From Streptomyces albiflavescens (GTDB taxonomy: Bacteria > Actinomycetota > Actinomycetes > Streptomycetales > Streptomycetaceae): a DNA stretch of 64,000 nucleotides. The translations under genes were made by a program, and so were the position numbers. The notes beneath the pieces were generated by a model. That model was not told where the DNA came from, made no database searches, and saw only the letters and a list, made by a program, of their open reading frames with translations. Below, piece after piece: positions 1 through 8,658 of the stretch (positions within the stretch are counted from its first letter, which is position 1; every line of letters begins with the position of its first letter). The stretch is taken from positions 214,083 through 278,082 of the forward strand of contig NZ_BMMM01000013.1 in assembly GCF_014645835.1 (NCBI RefSeq), given 5' to 3'.

Positions 1-14
1 GGGCCTACCGACGG

Positions 15-434
15 TCAGCCGTCACCACGGCTTGCCCGGCTTCGCTGGCGCAGCGAGATCCGGTTGCCGTCCGGATCCACTGCCTCGATACGGACCCCGA
101 ACGCGTAGTCCTCCGGTTCGGGCCGGTCGAATGTCACACCGCGGTCGCGCAGCACCTTGAAGTCCTTCCTCAGGTCGTCCGATTCGAGGAAGACCGGACC
201 GGGCACGGTGCCCCGCTGCGCCTCGGCCGGCTGCCCCGCGGCCGCAGCGTGCGGCCACAGGATGAATTCGAGCGGACTGCCGGGGACGCCAACGGTGAGG
301 AAGCGTCCTTCAGGACCCGGATAGTCGACGCGCTTGTCCAGGCCGAGCTGTTCCGTGTAGAACCTCAGCGCGCGGTCTTGATCGGTGACATAGAGCGTCA
401 CGTACATGACGTTTGTCAGCATCGTGTTGTCCAT
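15..434 (-). CDS. VOC (glyoxalase/bleomycin-resistance fold) protein
   Basis: A 139-residue protein of the vicinal-oxygen-chelate superfamily. The N-terminal half has the beta-alpha-beta module start (VTLYVTDQDRALRFYTEQLG), and the C-terminal half ends with the usual DPDGNRISL strand. Family members are dioxygenases, isomerases or ligand-binding resistance proteins, so the substrate cannot be named. The frame is open to 461. I chose the ATG at 434, which leaves the normal short N-terminus before the first strand; 422 is also possible and no start has a strong ribosome site. It stands alone, downstream of a 310-base stretch without a gene. Fold assignment is safe, function is open. Confidence 0.85.
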   Translation of the reverse strand: MDNTMLTNVMYVTLYVTDQDRALRFYTEQLGLDKRVDYPGPEGRFLTVGVPGSPLEFILWPHAAAAGQPAEAQRGTVPGPVFLESDDLRKDFKVLRDRGVTFDRPEPEDYAFGVRIEAVDPDGNRISLRQRSRASRGDG

Positions 435-743
435 TCCATTTGTCGGTCCGACGACGTGCATGCCCGGGTGTCGATCGGCCCGGGAGTTGGAGTCGGTTCT
501 CGGTCACACGGGGTGGGCCGTGTTGCTTCGTCACTCCACTGACGGGCCCTGACCGGAGAATGTGACGGATGGACGGAAAAACCTGTGTAGGCCGGCTCAG
601 TCCTTGAGCTGCGGCCTCTTGTTGCTTCGAGGGCTCGGCGAGCGCGGCGGACACGCCGGTGAGCGGGACGGGTGCCGACTGGTTCCATTCGTTGTCAGGA
701 CAGCGGCCCCCGTCCACGCACACGCAGCGCAGGCACACCCCGC
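435..743. other. Intergenic stretch with no recognised feature
   Basis: About 310 bases between the VOC gene and the 3' end of the GH2 gene, both on the minus strand. Open frames here lack a plausible start and show no family I recognise. I see no RNA gene or clear hairpin. Confidence 0.4.
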
Positions 744-3700
744 TCACGACGACGCCGAGACCTCAGGAACGTTGTATCCGTCGAGGCGAACCTGAGGACG
801 GCCGGACGGCAGCTCCTCGGCCGGCCAGGACAGGGTGATCGACCGGGTCTCGTCCGGCAGCAGCCACAGGTAGTTGTCGCCGTACAGGGTGGGCAGAACG
901 CGGTCGCCCGTGCTCGCGTCGTGCAGGGAGAGCCGGACCATGGCCGCGACGGAGGAACCGCGATTGTGTACGCGTGCGGTGAGTTCGCGTCGTGTCCCTG
1001 TCCGGAGCATGCGGCCGAGGCTGACGGAGACCTTGGTCGAGCGGACCGCGTTCAGGGCGCGCATGTCCGAGGGTTCTCGGTAGCGCCAGTAGGTGTTGCT
1101 CGACAGCAGCGTCCCTCGGGCATCGCTCAGGTGGAGCCGCAACAGATGGAACGCCGGGAGCGAATCGGTCAGGCCCGCTGTGAAGACCTGCGTGGTCGCG
1201 GAAGCCCCGAGGTCGATGCTTCTACGCTGCTCCTTGCCGAGCCGGCGCCCGTCGAGGCCGTAACACTGTGCCGTCACCACCGCATTGGAGATCTTCCGCG
1301 GGGTGTGGTTGACCCCCATGACGTGCCAATCGGTGGGGTCGGCCTGGATATGCAGGGGCTCACAGGCTGCTCGGGCACCGTAGTAGGTGCCGTTGACGTC
1401 GAAGTCGTAGTCGTACGTCTGCCACACCGTGCTGTACCAGGCGGGATGGGACATCCACAGCATGAGCCCACCGGCGTCGTCCCACAGGTTGGCGTTCCAG
1501 GCCTCGAACATGGCCCTGAAGTTCTCGTAGTTGACGAACTGCGCCTTGCGGCAGAAGTCCTCCAGGCCCTTGGCCGTGTCGAGCCGGGCTTCGATGGCCG
1601 CCTGATAGTTCTGCGGTGCCTGATTTCCCCTGGTGCTCCAGTCGTGGTGGAACCACGCGCCGCCGATCGGCCACTCCGGCTCCGAGCCGACGAGCCGGCG
1701 CATCGTCCGTGCCGTCGGCACGGTGGGCATCCCGATCTCGGTGTGGAAGCCGAAGCTCCCGCTGCCGTAGGTGGACGCGGAGTAGTAGCGCGTCGGCTCG
1801 ACCCAGCCGTAGGGTCCGCCGCCGGACACGATCCCGCCCGCAGAGTTGTTCTGGTACAGCAGATCGGGCGCCTCCGCCCGGACCGCGGCGCGCATACCGT
1901 TGTCCACCGCGCCCGGCGGATTACCCTCGTTGGCGCCGCACCACACGACGATGCTCGGGTGGCTGCGGTAGCGCCGCACGGTGTTCCGCGCCAGGTCGAG
2001 GAAGGCCTTGTGGTCCGGCGGGTCCATGGCCCAGGCGTTGGGGAAGTCGTTCCAGACCAGCAGACCGTGTTCGTCGCAACTGGCGTAGAACTCCTCGCGG
2101 TTGCTGCTCCCCACCCAGTTGCGGATCATGGTGAAGTTCATGTCGCGGTGCATCCGCACCGCCGCGTCCATCCGCGCGGCGGGCATACGGCGCAGCAGTT
2201 CGTCCCAGCCCCAGTTGCCGCCGCGGGCGAAGACGCGGACACCGTTGACGCTGATTTTGAGCGGGACGGGGGTGTTGTCGACCGACTTCACGTCCGTCCA
2301 GTCGTCGCCGTTGTCGGAGACCTGGAGGGTGTACGTCTTCGGGTACGCCGCCTCCCAGACGATGACGACACGGTCGAACGACTGGGAGGACCCGAGGTCG
2401 ACCTGGATCCACTGGTCGTTCTCGAAGGCGGAGGACCAGCGGGTCCCGGGATTCCCGTCGACCGCGTTGCCCGGCTGGTTCGAGGAATCATCGACGGAGG
2501 ACGCGGTCGCCGTCCGGCGCAGGGCGAGATCGGTGTCCGGCGAGGAACTGTCCAGGATCGACAGACTCCACATCGACGAACCCCAACTGGTCGCGCGCGT
2601 ACGGCAGAAGACGCGCAGGTACCGCGCGGTCCGGGCCTCGAACTCGACACTCTGCAGGCTCGCCGAGCCCCCCGACCGGAACGGCAGAGGAACCGCCGTG
2701 TTGTCGACGGACTGTACGTCCGTCCAGTCGCTGCCGTTGTCCGAGACCTGGACGGTGTACGTCTTCGCGTACGCCTGTTCCCAGGTGATGACGACCTGAT
2801 CGAAGGAGAGCGACGACTCCAGGTCGACCTGGATCCACTGGTCGTCCGCGAACGCGGAGGACCAACGGGTGCCCGCATCGCCGTCCGTGGCATTGCCGGG
2901 CTGGTTCGCCGCATCGTCCACGGACGAGGCGGTGGCCTTCTTGTGCAGGGCCAGGTCGGTGTCGGGCGCCGAGCTGTCCGCGACCGACAGGCTCCACATC
3001 GACGAGCCCCATTCGGTGGCCCGCGTCCGGCACCTGATCCGTACGTAACGGGCCTTCTGGCGAGCGAAGTTCACGGTCTGTGCGTACGCGTCGCTTGCGG
3101 ACTGGAACGTCAGCGGCACGTCGTACTCGTAGCCGTACTGACGTATTCCGAAGCGGGTGGCGCGGCGGTCGCTCTCCTGGCCGCCGATGGAGGCGGCGAG
3201 GGTGAGCCGGTGCAGGTTCGGTTCGCCGTAGCCATTGGGCCACCACAACTTCGGGTCGTTCAGGCGAAGTTCAGGGTGAGTGGCCGGCGTGAAGGAGACG
3301 TCGACGCTTTCGCCCGCGGGAACCGTGACCGCCTGCGTCAGCCGTACGTCGTCGAAGGCGGCGACGACGGTCACACGTCTGCTGTCCGAGTCGGCATTGC
3401 GGACCGGCACCACGATTGTCAGCTCGGCGGTGCGGGTGTCGGGCAGGTCCGGCAGCCTGGTGTCCACCCGGGGATCGCCGAGGACGGCGGCTCCGGTGGA
3501 GCGCAGGCGGACGTGGTTCCAGATGCCGGCGGCCCGGTCCCGCACCGCGGGCATCCAGTCCCAGCCCGAAGAGGCCAGGTAGGTCGGCGAGTTGCGGTTC
3601 ATCATGTTGGCCCCGGCGTCCACGAAGGCGAGGCCCGCCGGACCTTTGTCTCCAGGGCTGCCCGGGAACGGCATGGGCGTGATCTTCACCGCGAGCGCCT

Positions 3701-4823
3701 GGTCGCCGCCGTCTGTCAGCAGTTCCGTGACGTCGTGGGCGGCGCGTGCGAAGGGGAAGGTGAGGTCGCCGACCCTGGTGCCGTTCAGCCAGATGTCGGC
3801 CTGGTGGTTGATACCGTCGAACTCCAGCCAGATGTGGCGTCCCGCGCCGGTGCGCAGCTGCGTCGGGAGACGGAAGCCGCGCCGGTACCACCAGGCGTGC
3901 CGCGACAGGGCTTCCGGGATGTGGAGGTTGTTGAGTCCGGAGACCGGGTCGGGCAGGTGGCCCTGGTCCACGAGCGAGGACAGGACGGTGCCGGGCACGG
4001 TCGCCGGCAGCCAACGACTGGTGTCCACCGACGGCTTGGACAGGTCGGCTCCGTCCCCGTCGGCCCAGTCGTCCATGGTCAGTTCCCAGCCGGACTCCAG
4101 GGGTACGGTGCCGTCCTCGGCGATCGTGAGGGAGGGCGGCGTCCGATGGTGGGTGCCCCAGTCGGTCCAACCGGTGGCGTCCGGGCGCGGGGTGCGGCAC
4201 GTGCCGTACACCTGAAGTCCGTTGAGGCCCAGCGGGTTCGCGTTGGACCGCTTGTGCACGGTCATCCGCACCCACCGCGCGGAGACCGGCTCGGACAGGG
4301 CGATCTCCATGACCCCGCCGGTCCCGGCGTCGGTGCGGTACACGGACGTCCACGCCGTGCGGTCTCGGGAGGTCTCGATGACGAAGTCGACCGCACAACT
4401 GGACAAGATCTCCTGCCCTGTTGTGTTGTCGCGGGGATTCCCGCCGGGGGCGTCGACGTACGCCGGATCGTCCGCGGTCGCCTCGAAGGTGAGACGCAGC
4501 GATTCGACCTCGCACACGGCCTGCAGATCGACGGAGATCCACTGTGGATCGCCGGACGCGGCGCGCCATCCCGTTCCCCGTACTCCGACGGTGTCGACCT
4601 TGTCGACCACGAACTCGGCGGGTGTGGGTGCGTAGTCGGTGGAGGACACCTCGATGGGGCGATAGGTGGCCAACTCGCCGTGTGACGCGGTCTGATCGGA
4701 CTGTCCGGTTTCGGCCGCGAAGCCGTCGGCGGGCAGAGCCATGCCGAGTCCGAAACCCGCGAGCAGCGTGGAGCCGGCGGACAGGACCGTGCGCCGGGAG
4801 GGGAGAGACGACTGATCCGACAT
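744..4823 (-). CDS. Tat-exported GH2 glycosidase with three F5/8C (discoidin) domains
   Basis: A 1359-residue secreted glycosidase. The N-terminus carries a twin-arginine signal (RRTVLSAG followed by a hydrophobic stretch). A discoidin/CBM32-like domain lies at about 60-205, the GH2 sugar-binding domain at 240-400 and the Ig-like domain to about 535. Two near-identical discoidin domains (about 568-705 and 710-850) are inserted between FGIRQYGYEYD and ISVNGVRVFARGGNWGWDE. The TIM barrel follows, with acid/base Glu near 965 in WCGANEG and a likely nucleophile Glu near 1029 in HTEIGMP. The barrel resembles the beta-mannosidase / exo-beta-glucosaminidase branch of GH2 more than LacZ; the exact substrate is open. 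The ATG at 4823 has GGAG upstream. The gene is divergent from the GH27 gene, with tandem LacI-type operators about 60-95 bases upstream of its start. Confidence 0.88.
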   Translation of the reverse strand: MSDQSSLPSRRTVLSAGSTLLAGFGLGMALPADGFAAETGQSDQTASHGELATYRPIEVSSTDYAPTPAEFVVDKVDTVGVRGTGWRAASGDPQWISVDLQAVCEVESLRLTFEATADDPAYVDAPGGNPRDNTTGQEILSSCAVDFVIETSRDRTAWTSVYRTDAGTGGVMEIALSEPVSARWVRMTVHKRSNANPLGLNGLQVYGTCRTPRPDATGWTDWGTHHRTPPSLTIAEDGTVPLESGWELTMDDWADGDGADLSKPSVDTSRWLPATVPGTVLSSLVDQGHLPDPVSGLNNLHIPEALSRHAWWYRRGFRLPTQLRTGAGRHIWLEFDGINHQADIWLNGTRVGDLTFPFARAAHDVTELLTDGGDQALAVKITPMPFPGSPGDKGPAGLAFVDAGANMMNRNSPTYLASSGWDWMPAVRDRAAGIWNHVRLRSTGAAVLGDPRVDTRLPDLPDTRTAELTIVVPVRNADSDSRRVTVVAAFDDVRLTQAVTVPAGESVDVSFTPATHPELRLNDPKLWWPNGYGEPNLHRLTLAASIGGQESDRRATRFGIRQYGYEYDVPLTFQSASDAYAQTVNFARQKARYVRIRCRTRATEWGSSMWSLSVADSSAPDTDLALHKKATASSVDDAANQPGNATDGDAGTRWSSAFADDQWIQVDLESSLSFDQVVITWEQAYAKTYTVQVSDNGSDWTDVQSVDNTAVPLPFRSGGSASLQSVEFEARTARYLRVFCRTRATSWGSSMWSLSILDSSSPDTDLALRRTATASSVDDSSNQPGNAVDGNPGTRWSSAFENDQWIQVDLGSSQSFDRVVIVWEAAYPKTYTLQVSDNGDDWTDVKSVDNTPVPLKISVNGVRVFARGGNWGWDELLRRMPAARMDAAVRMHRDMNFTMIRNWVGSSNREEFYASCDEHGLLVWNDFPNAWAMDPPDHKAFLDLARNTVRRYRSHPSIVVWCGANEGNPPGAVDNGMRAAVRAEAPDLLYQNNSAGGIVSGGGPYGWVEPTRYYSASTYGSGSFGFHTEIGMPTVPTARTMRRLVGSEPEWPIGGAWFHHDWSTRGNQAPQNYQAAIEARLDTAKGLEDFCRKAQFVNYENFRAMFEAWNANLWDDAGGLMLWMSHPAWYSTVWQTYDYDFDVNGTYYGARAACEPLHIQADPTDWHVMGVNHTPRKISNAVVTAQCYGLDGRRLGKEQRRSIDLGASATTQVFTAGLTDSLPAFHLLRLHLSDARGTLLSSNTYWRYREPSDMRALNAVRSTKVSVSLGRMLRTGTRRELTARVHNRGSSVAAMVRLSLHDASTGDRVLPTLYGDNYLWLLPDETRSITLSWPAEELPSGRPQVRLDGYNVPEVSASS

Positions 4824-4880
4824 GAACAACGGCTCCGATCAGGGAAGTTCGAGCAGCGGGTGAAATCGGAAGAGCCAGAA

Positions 4881-4916
4881 GACAACGTTGCCAACGTCCT
4901 TTGACAACGTTGCCAA
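4881..4916. promoter_or_regulatory. Tandem LacI-family operators upstream of the GH2 gene
   Basis: GACAACGTTGCCAA occurs at 4881-4894 and again at 4903-4916, exactly 22 bases apart, so both sites fall on the same helix face. Each has the perfect palindromic core CAACGTTG, which is typical of LacI-family operators in Streptomyces glycosidase promoters. No cognate LacI gene lies next to it. Confidence 0.6.
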
Positions 4917-4973
4917 ACACTGCACCGCCGGGCTAGGCCTGTCAAGGTTTCGCGCGCCACGGTCCCGCCTGTC

Positions 4974-5000
4974 TCAATAAATTAGGAATAAATATTGACA
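4974..5000. promoter_or_regulatory. AT-rich palindromic operator/promoter of the GH27 gene
   Basis: A strikingly AT-rich 27-base element in GC-rich DNA. It starts TCAATAAATTAGG and ends ATATTGACA, so the TCAATA/TATTGA ends are inverted repeats. A closely matching element is at 7247-7273 ahead of the ABC importer. The terminal TTGACA may double as a -35 box. I infer a shared regulator binding site, the in-cluster FCD-GntR protein being the first candidate. Confidence 0.6.
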
Positions 5001-5103
5001 GGGTTTCGGTCGCGCGCCACAGTCTTCGCCGTGACACCGTCGGCCCCAGTGTCAGGGCGGCCCGTGTCACGTCCTCCTGCTTCCCAACGACCGGGAGAGG
5101 TAA

Positions 5104-7254
5104 GTGACTTCACTTCAGCCGGACCGAAGAACCCCAGGTCCCATACCTGCTCGCCGCGCCGCGGCGATCGCGACCGCGGTGGTCCTCGCCGTGACCGCGG
5201 CCCCCACGGCCACGGCGAACACAGCCGACGACCAAGGAGCGCCCGAGTACTACGACAGCGGACTTGCTCCGACGCCCTACATGGGCTGGAACACGTACTA
5301 CGGACTGGGAGCGCCCACCGAGAAGGAGGTGCGCGCTGTAGCCGACCGGCTCGTCAGCAGCGGTCTGCGCGACAGCGGCTACGACATCGTGTGGCTCGAC
5401 GGCGGCTGGCAGGCCGACAACCCCCGAGACGAGCAAGGGCAGTTGGCTACCAACCCGGACCGCTTCCCTTCCGGGATCCCCGCACTCGTCTCCTATCTCC
5501 ACCAACGTGGTCTGCGGGCGGGCATCTACACGGACGCCGGCACCTACGACGGCGGCAAGAGCTGCGGCCTCGGCAGCCGCGGCCACTACACCGAGGACGC
5601 CCGGCAGTTCGCCGACTGGAAGATCGACGCGATCAAGGTCGACTTCCTGTGCGGGATCGCCGAGAAGCTCGATCCCGGGCCGGCGTTCAAGGAGTTCAGC
5701 GACGCGGTCGCCAAGTCGGGCCGCAGGATGCTGCTCAATCTGTGCAACCCGCTGACCGACGACTGGGGGCTGCCCCACACGCCGGAACAGGACGCCCACA
5801 ACACGTACGTCTATGGTCCGACGGCCGCGGACTCCTGGCGCACGGGCACCGACATCGCCTGGGGCACGCCGAGCCCGGGCCAGTGGCCCAATGTGCTGCG
5901 CAACATGGATGCCAACGCCTGGCACCCCGAGGCGCAGGGCCCCGGCCACTACAACGACCCGGACTACCTCATCCCCATGCGCCGCATGGCGGACGGCGGC
6001 TACGAGCTGACGCAGGAGGAGTCCACCACCCAGTTCGTGATGTGGGCCGAGATGGGGTCACCGCTCGTCCTGGGCTCCGATCCCCGCACCCTCTCCGACG
6101 CCATGCTCGCGACGCTGCGCAACCCGGAGATCATCGCCGTCGACCAGGATCCGCTGGCCGTTCAAGGCGTCAGAGTGGCCACCGACTCGGTCGGGGACGT
6201 CTACAGCAAGGTGCTCCAGGGGCACGGCCGGCGCGCGGTCGTCCTGCTCAACCGTTCGGATCAGCCGGCCGAGCGCACGGTTCGGTTCGCCGATGCCGCC
6301 CTGGGCGGGCCGGTCAAGGTCCGCGATCTGCGGGCGCGTGCCGACCGTGGCACCCACTCCGGGTCGTACACCGTCCAAGTTCCCGCGCACGGCACCGCGT
6401 TCCTGAAGCTGACCGGTGAGGACGCGCTGCCCGGGACGAACCTGGGCGAGAAGACCACGTCGAGCCCGGCGGTCGTGCGCGACGGCGACACACTCACCAC
6501 GTTTCTGCGCGGCCCGCACGGATCGCTCGTCCAGCACTCGGCCGCCGCCGGCGGGGGCGGCGCATCCCGGACGAGGGATCTCGGCGGCCCCGTCCAGGGC
6601 CGGATCCTGGGTCAGCCGGCCGCGTACGCCTCACCGGGCGGCCGCATCGACGTCTTCGTCCGTGGAGCCGACTCGCAGGCGTACCGGCGGGTCTTCGCCG
6701 ACGGTCGCTGGGGCGACTGGCAGCACCTTGGAGGGAAGTTGACCGACGCGCCGTCCGTGGCGTTCACGGACCCTGCGCACTGGACGCTCTTCGCGCGCGG
6801 TGCCGACGGCCGGGTCGTCCAGCGCGGCCCCTCGCCCGACTGGTCGTCGCTCGGGGCGCCGGGGGACCGGCCGACCTACGGAAGGCCGTCCGCCGCCGTC
6901 GACGCCGAGGGGCGCGTCCATGTGGCCGTACGCACCGCGGACGACTCCGTTTGGGCGAGGGCACGAGACGCCAACGGCGCCTGGTCCGAGTGGAGTTCGC
7001 TCGGCGGGACCGTGAGCGGCAGCCCGACGCTGGTCTCCGTGGATGGCGCCGTGGTGCTGTATGCGCGGGCCGGCGACTACACGCTCTGGCAGCAGCGTTA
7101 CGAGTCCGGTGCCTGGCAGGGCTGGACTAAGCGGCAGGAGTTTCCCAGCGCAGCTTTCGAAGGCGCGCTCGGAGCTGTCGCCGGGTCGGGGGGCACGGTC
7201 GACGCGGTCTTCCGCGGCGTCGACGGGTATGTCCACCGGACTCAGTTCAAATAA
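5104..7254 (+). CDS. Secreted GH27 alpha-galactosidase with C-terminal PLL-like beta-propeller
   Basis: A 716-residue exported enzyme expected to release D-galactose from alpha-galactosides outside the cell. The GTG start at 5104 has GGGAGAGG just upstream, and a signal peptide with an Ala-rich core ends near TATAN. GH27 signatures are TPYMGWNTYYG, LDGGW and KVDFLCG with nucleophile Asp180; the acid/base is probably Asp250 in GTDIAW, and YNDPDYL follows. A C-terminal beta-sandwich runs to about residue 445. The last 270 residues contain repeated FVRG/LFARG and WGDW/WSEW...LGG units, like PLL/tectonin-type lectin propellers, probably for binding carbohydrate. It heads the galactoside locus and its stop codon lies within the next operon's AT-rich operator. 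Confidence 0.9.
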   Translation: MTSLQPDRRTPGPIPARRAAAIATAVVLAVTAAPTATANTADDQGAPEYYDSGLAPTPYMGWNTYYGLGAPTEKEVRAVADRLVSSGLRDSGYDIVWLDGGWQADNPRDEQGQLATNPDRFPSGIPALVSYLHQRGLRAGIYTDAGTYDGGKSCGLGSRGHYTEDARQFADWKIDAIKVDFLCGIAEKLDPGPAFKEFSDAVAKSGRRMLLNLCNPLTDDWGLPHTPEQDAHNTYVYGPTAADSWRTGTDIAWGTPSPGQWPNVLRNMDANAWHPEAQGPGHYNDPDYLIPMRRMADGGYELTQEESTTQFVMWAEMGSPLVLGSDPRTLSDAMLATLRNPEIIAVDQDPLAVQGVRVATDSVGDVYSKVLQGHGRRAVVLLNRSDQPAERTVRFADAALGGPVKVRDLRARADRGTHSGSYTVQVPAHGTAFLKLTGEDALPGTNLGEKTTSSPAVVRDGDTLTTFLRGPHGSLVQHSAAAGGGGASRTRDLGGPVQGRILGQPAAYASPGGRIDVFVRGADSQAYRRVFADGRWGDWQHLGGKLTDAPSVAFTDPAHWTLFARGADGRVVQRGPSPDWSSLGAPGDRPTYGRPSAAVDAEGRVHVAVRTADDSVWARARDANGAWSEWSSLGGTVSGSPTLVSVDGAVVLYARAGDYTLWQQRYESGAWQGWTKRQEFPSAAFEGALGAVAGSGGTVDAVFRGVDGYVHRTQFK

Positions 7255-7273
7255 ATTAGTAATTATTCTTGAC
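7247..7273. promoter_or_regulatory. AT-rich operator/promoter of the galactoside importer operon
   Basis: A second copy of the AT-rich element: it starts TCAAATAAATTAG and ends ATTCTTGAC. The core AATAAATTA-G-TAATTATT is an inverted repeat. It overlaps the TAA stop (7252-7254) of the GH27 gene, and as in the first copy the TTGAC end is followed within 20 bases by a GCGCCAC run. Probably the binding site of the regulator that co-controls both transcripts. Confidence 0.62.
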
Positions 7274-7370
7274 GTGGTGCGAGCGCCACGCGAATCTGGA
7301 TCCGCCGTGAGCGGGGCACCGGCCGTCAGGAGGGCCGGGCCCCGCCGTGCGGGCCCATAGGGAGTACTTC

Positions 7371-8657
7371 ATGACGAACCATCAGCTCAGCCGACGGCGC
7401 GTCCTCGCCGGACTCGGTGCCGCCGGGACGACGGCACTGATCAGCGGCTGCGTCACCTCCACCTCCTCCGGCAAGAGCTCCTCGAAGGGTGCGGTGACCC
7501 TTCAGTCCAACCTCTCCGCCCCCCAGGCCAAGTCGGCGATGGAGGACCTCGTCGCCGCCTACGCCAAGCAGGGCTCGGGGCGCGCCAGCCTCAACACCGT
7601 CGCCTCGGAAACCTTCCGCACCCAGCTGCCGACGTACCTGACGTCCGCCAACCCGCCGGACGTGTACACCTGGTATCCCGGCTCGGTGGCGGACTCGTAC
7701 GCGAAGAAGAATCTGCTGCTGGATCTCAGCGATGTCTGGGACTCGCCCGACCTCAAGCGCTACTCGAAGGCGCTGCACACGCTGTGCACCGCGAGTTCCG
7801 GCAAGAAGGTCTTCGTGCCCACCACGTACTACTGGTGGGGCATGTTCTACCGCAAGTCGAACTTCGCCAAATGGGGCGTCGAGGAGCCCAAGAGCTGGGA
7901 CGACTTCCTCGACCTGTGCGACAAGCTCAAGAGCAAGGGCGTCGCTCCCATCGGCCTGGGTGCGGGCGGCAACACGGCCTGGGTGGCCTCGGCCTGGTTC
8001 GACTACCTCGACATTCGCATCAACGGCGCTGACTACCACCGCCAACTCCTCGCAGGCAAGCACCGGTTCGACGACCCCGAGGTGCGCAAGGTCTTCGACC
8101 GGTGGCAGGAGGTGCTGCCGTACTTCGACCCGAACGGCGCCGCCGTCCCCTTCGAGGACGCCACGACCTCCCTGCTCAACGGCCGCTCCGGCATGATGCT
8201 GATCGGCACCTTCTTCGCCGACGCGGCGCCCAAGGACGCCCTCGGCGACATCGACTTCTTCCGCTTCCCCGTCATCGACGCGAAGGTGCCGCTCGCCGAG
8301 GAAGCCCCCACGGACGGCTACTTCGCCAGCGCCCGCACCGGACGCGGCGACCAGGTGAAGGACCTGCTCCGCTACCTCGCCACGGCCGAGGCCCAGGAGA
8401 TCTACCTCAAGGGATCCTCGGGCACCGCGCTGCCCTGCCACCCCGACGCCAAGGACACCGGCACGGCCCTCGTGAAGAAGGGCCGCAAGCACATCGAATC
8501 GGCCGCCGAGATCACCCAGTTCTTCAACCGCGACTCCAGCGACGCCCTTCAGCCCACCGCCGACAACGCGCTGATCAAGTTCCTCGCCAAGCCCAAGACG
8601 ATCGGCAGCATCCTCACCGACTGGCAGCGCGACGCCGAGAAGATCTGGAGCGCGTGA
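7371..8657 (+). CDS. ABC sugar transporter substrate-binding lipoprotein
   Basis: A 428-residue family-1 extracellular solute-binding protein that would capture galactosides at the cell surface. The N-terminus combines a twin-arginine motif (LSRRRVLAG) with a lipobox ending at Cys27 (ALISGC), so it should be Tat-exported and lipid-anchored. I chose the ATG at 7371 because it places the RR motif correctly and has AGGGAG upstream; the frame is open to a GTG at 7347. The permease GTG lies 1 base after its stop, and the permeases and GH36 follow in one operon. As usual in Streptomyces there is no ATPase gene here; the shared ATPase MsiK probably energises the system. Substrate is inferred from context. 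Confidence 0.9.
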   Translation: MTNHQLSRRRVLAGLGAAGTTALISGCVTSTSSGKSSSKGAVTLQSNLSAPQAKSAMEDLVAAYAKQGSGRASLNTVASETFRTQLPTYLTSANPPDVYTWYPGSVADSYAKKNLLLDLSDVWDSPDLKRYSKALHTLCTASSGKKVFVPTTYYWWGMFYRKSNFAKWGVEEPKSWDDFLDLCDKLKSKGVAPIGLGAGGNTAWVASAWFDYLDIRINGADYHRQLLAGKHRFDDPEVRKVFDRWQEVLPYFDPNGAAVPFEDATTSLLNGRSGMMLIGTFFADAAPKDALGDIDFFRFPVIDAKVPLAEEAPTDGYFASARTGRGDQVKDLLRYLATAEAQEIYLKGSSGTALPCHPDAKDTGTALVKKGRKHIESAAEITQFFNRDSSDALQPTADNALIKFLAKPKTIGSILTDWQRDAEKIWSA

Positions 8658-8658
8658 G

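Noticed and set aside
672..4685. A 1337-codon open frame on the plus strand opposite the GH2 gene
   Set aside because: It is an antisense shadow caused by high GC. The composition is Arg/Gly/Val-rich with no domain, while the minus-strand frame has full GH2 and discoidin domains.
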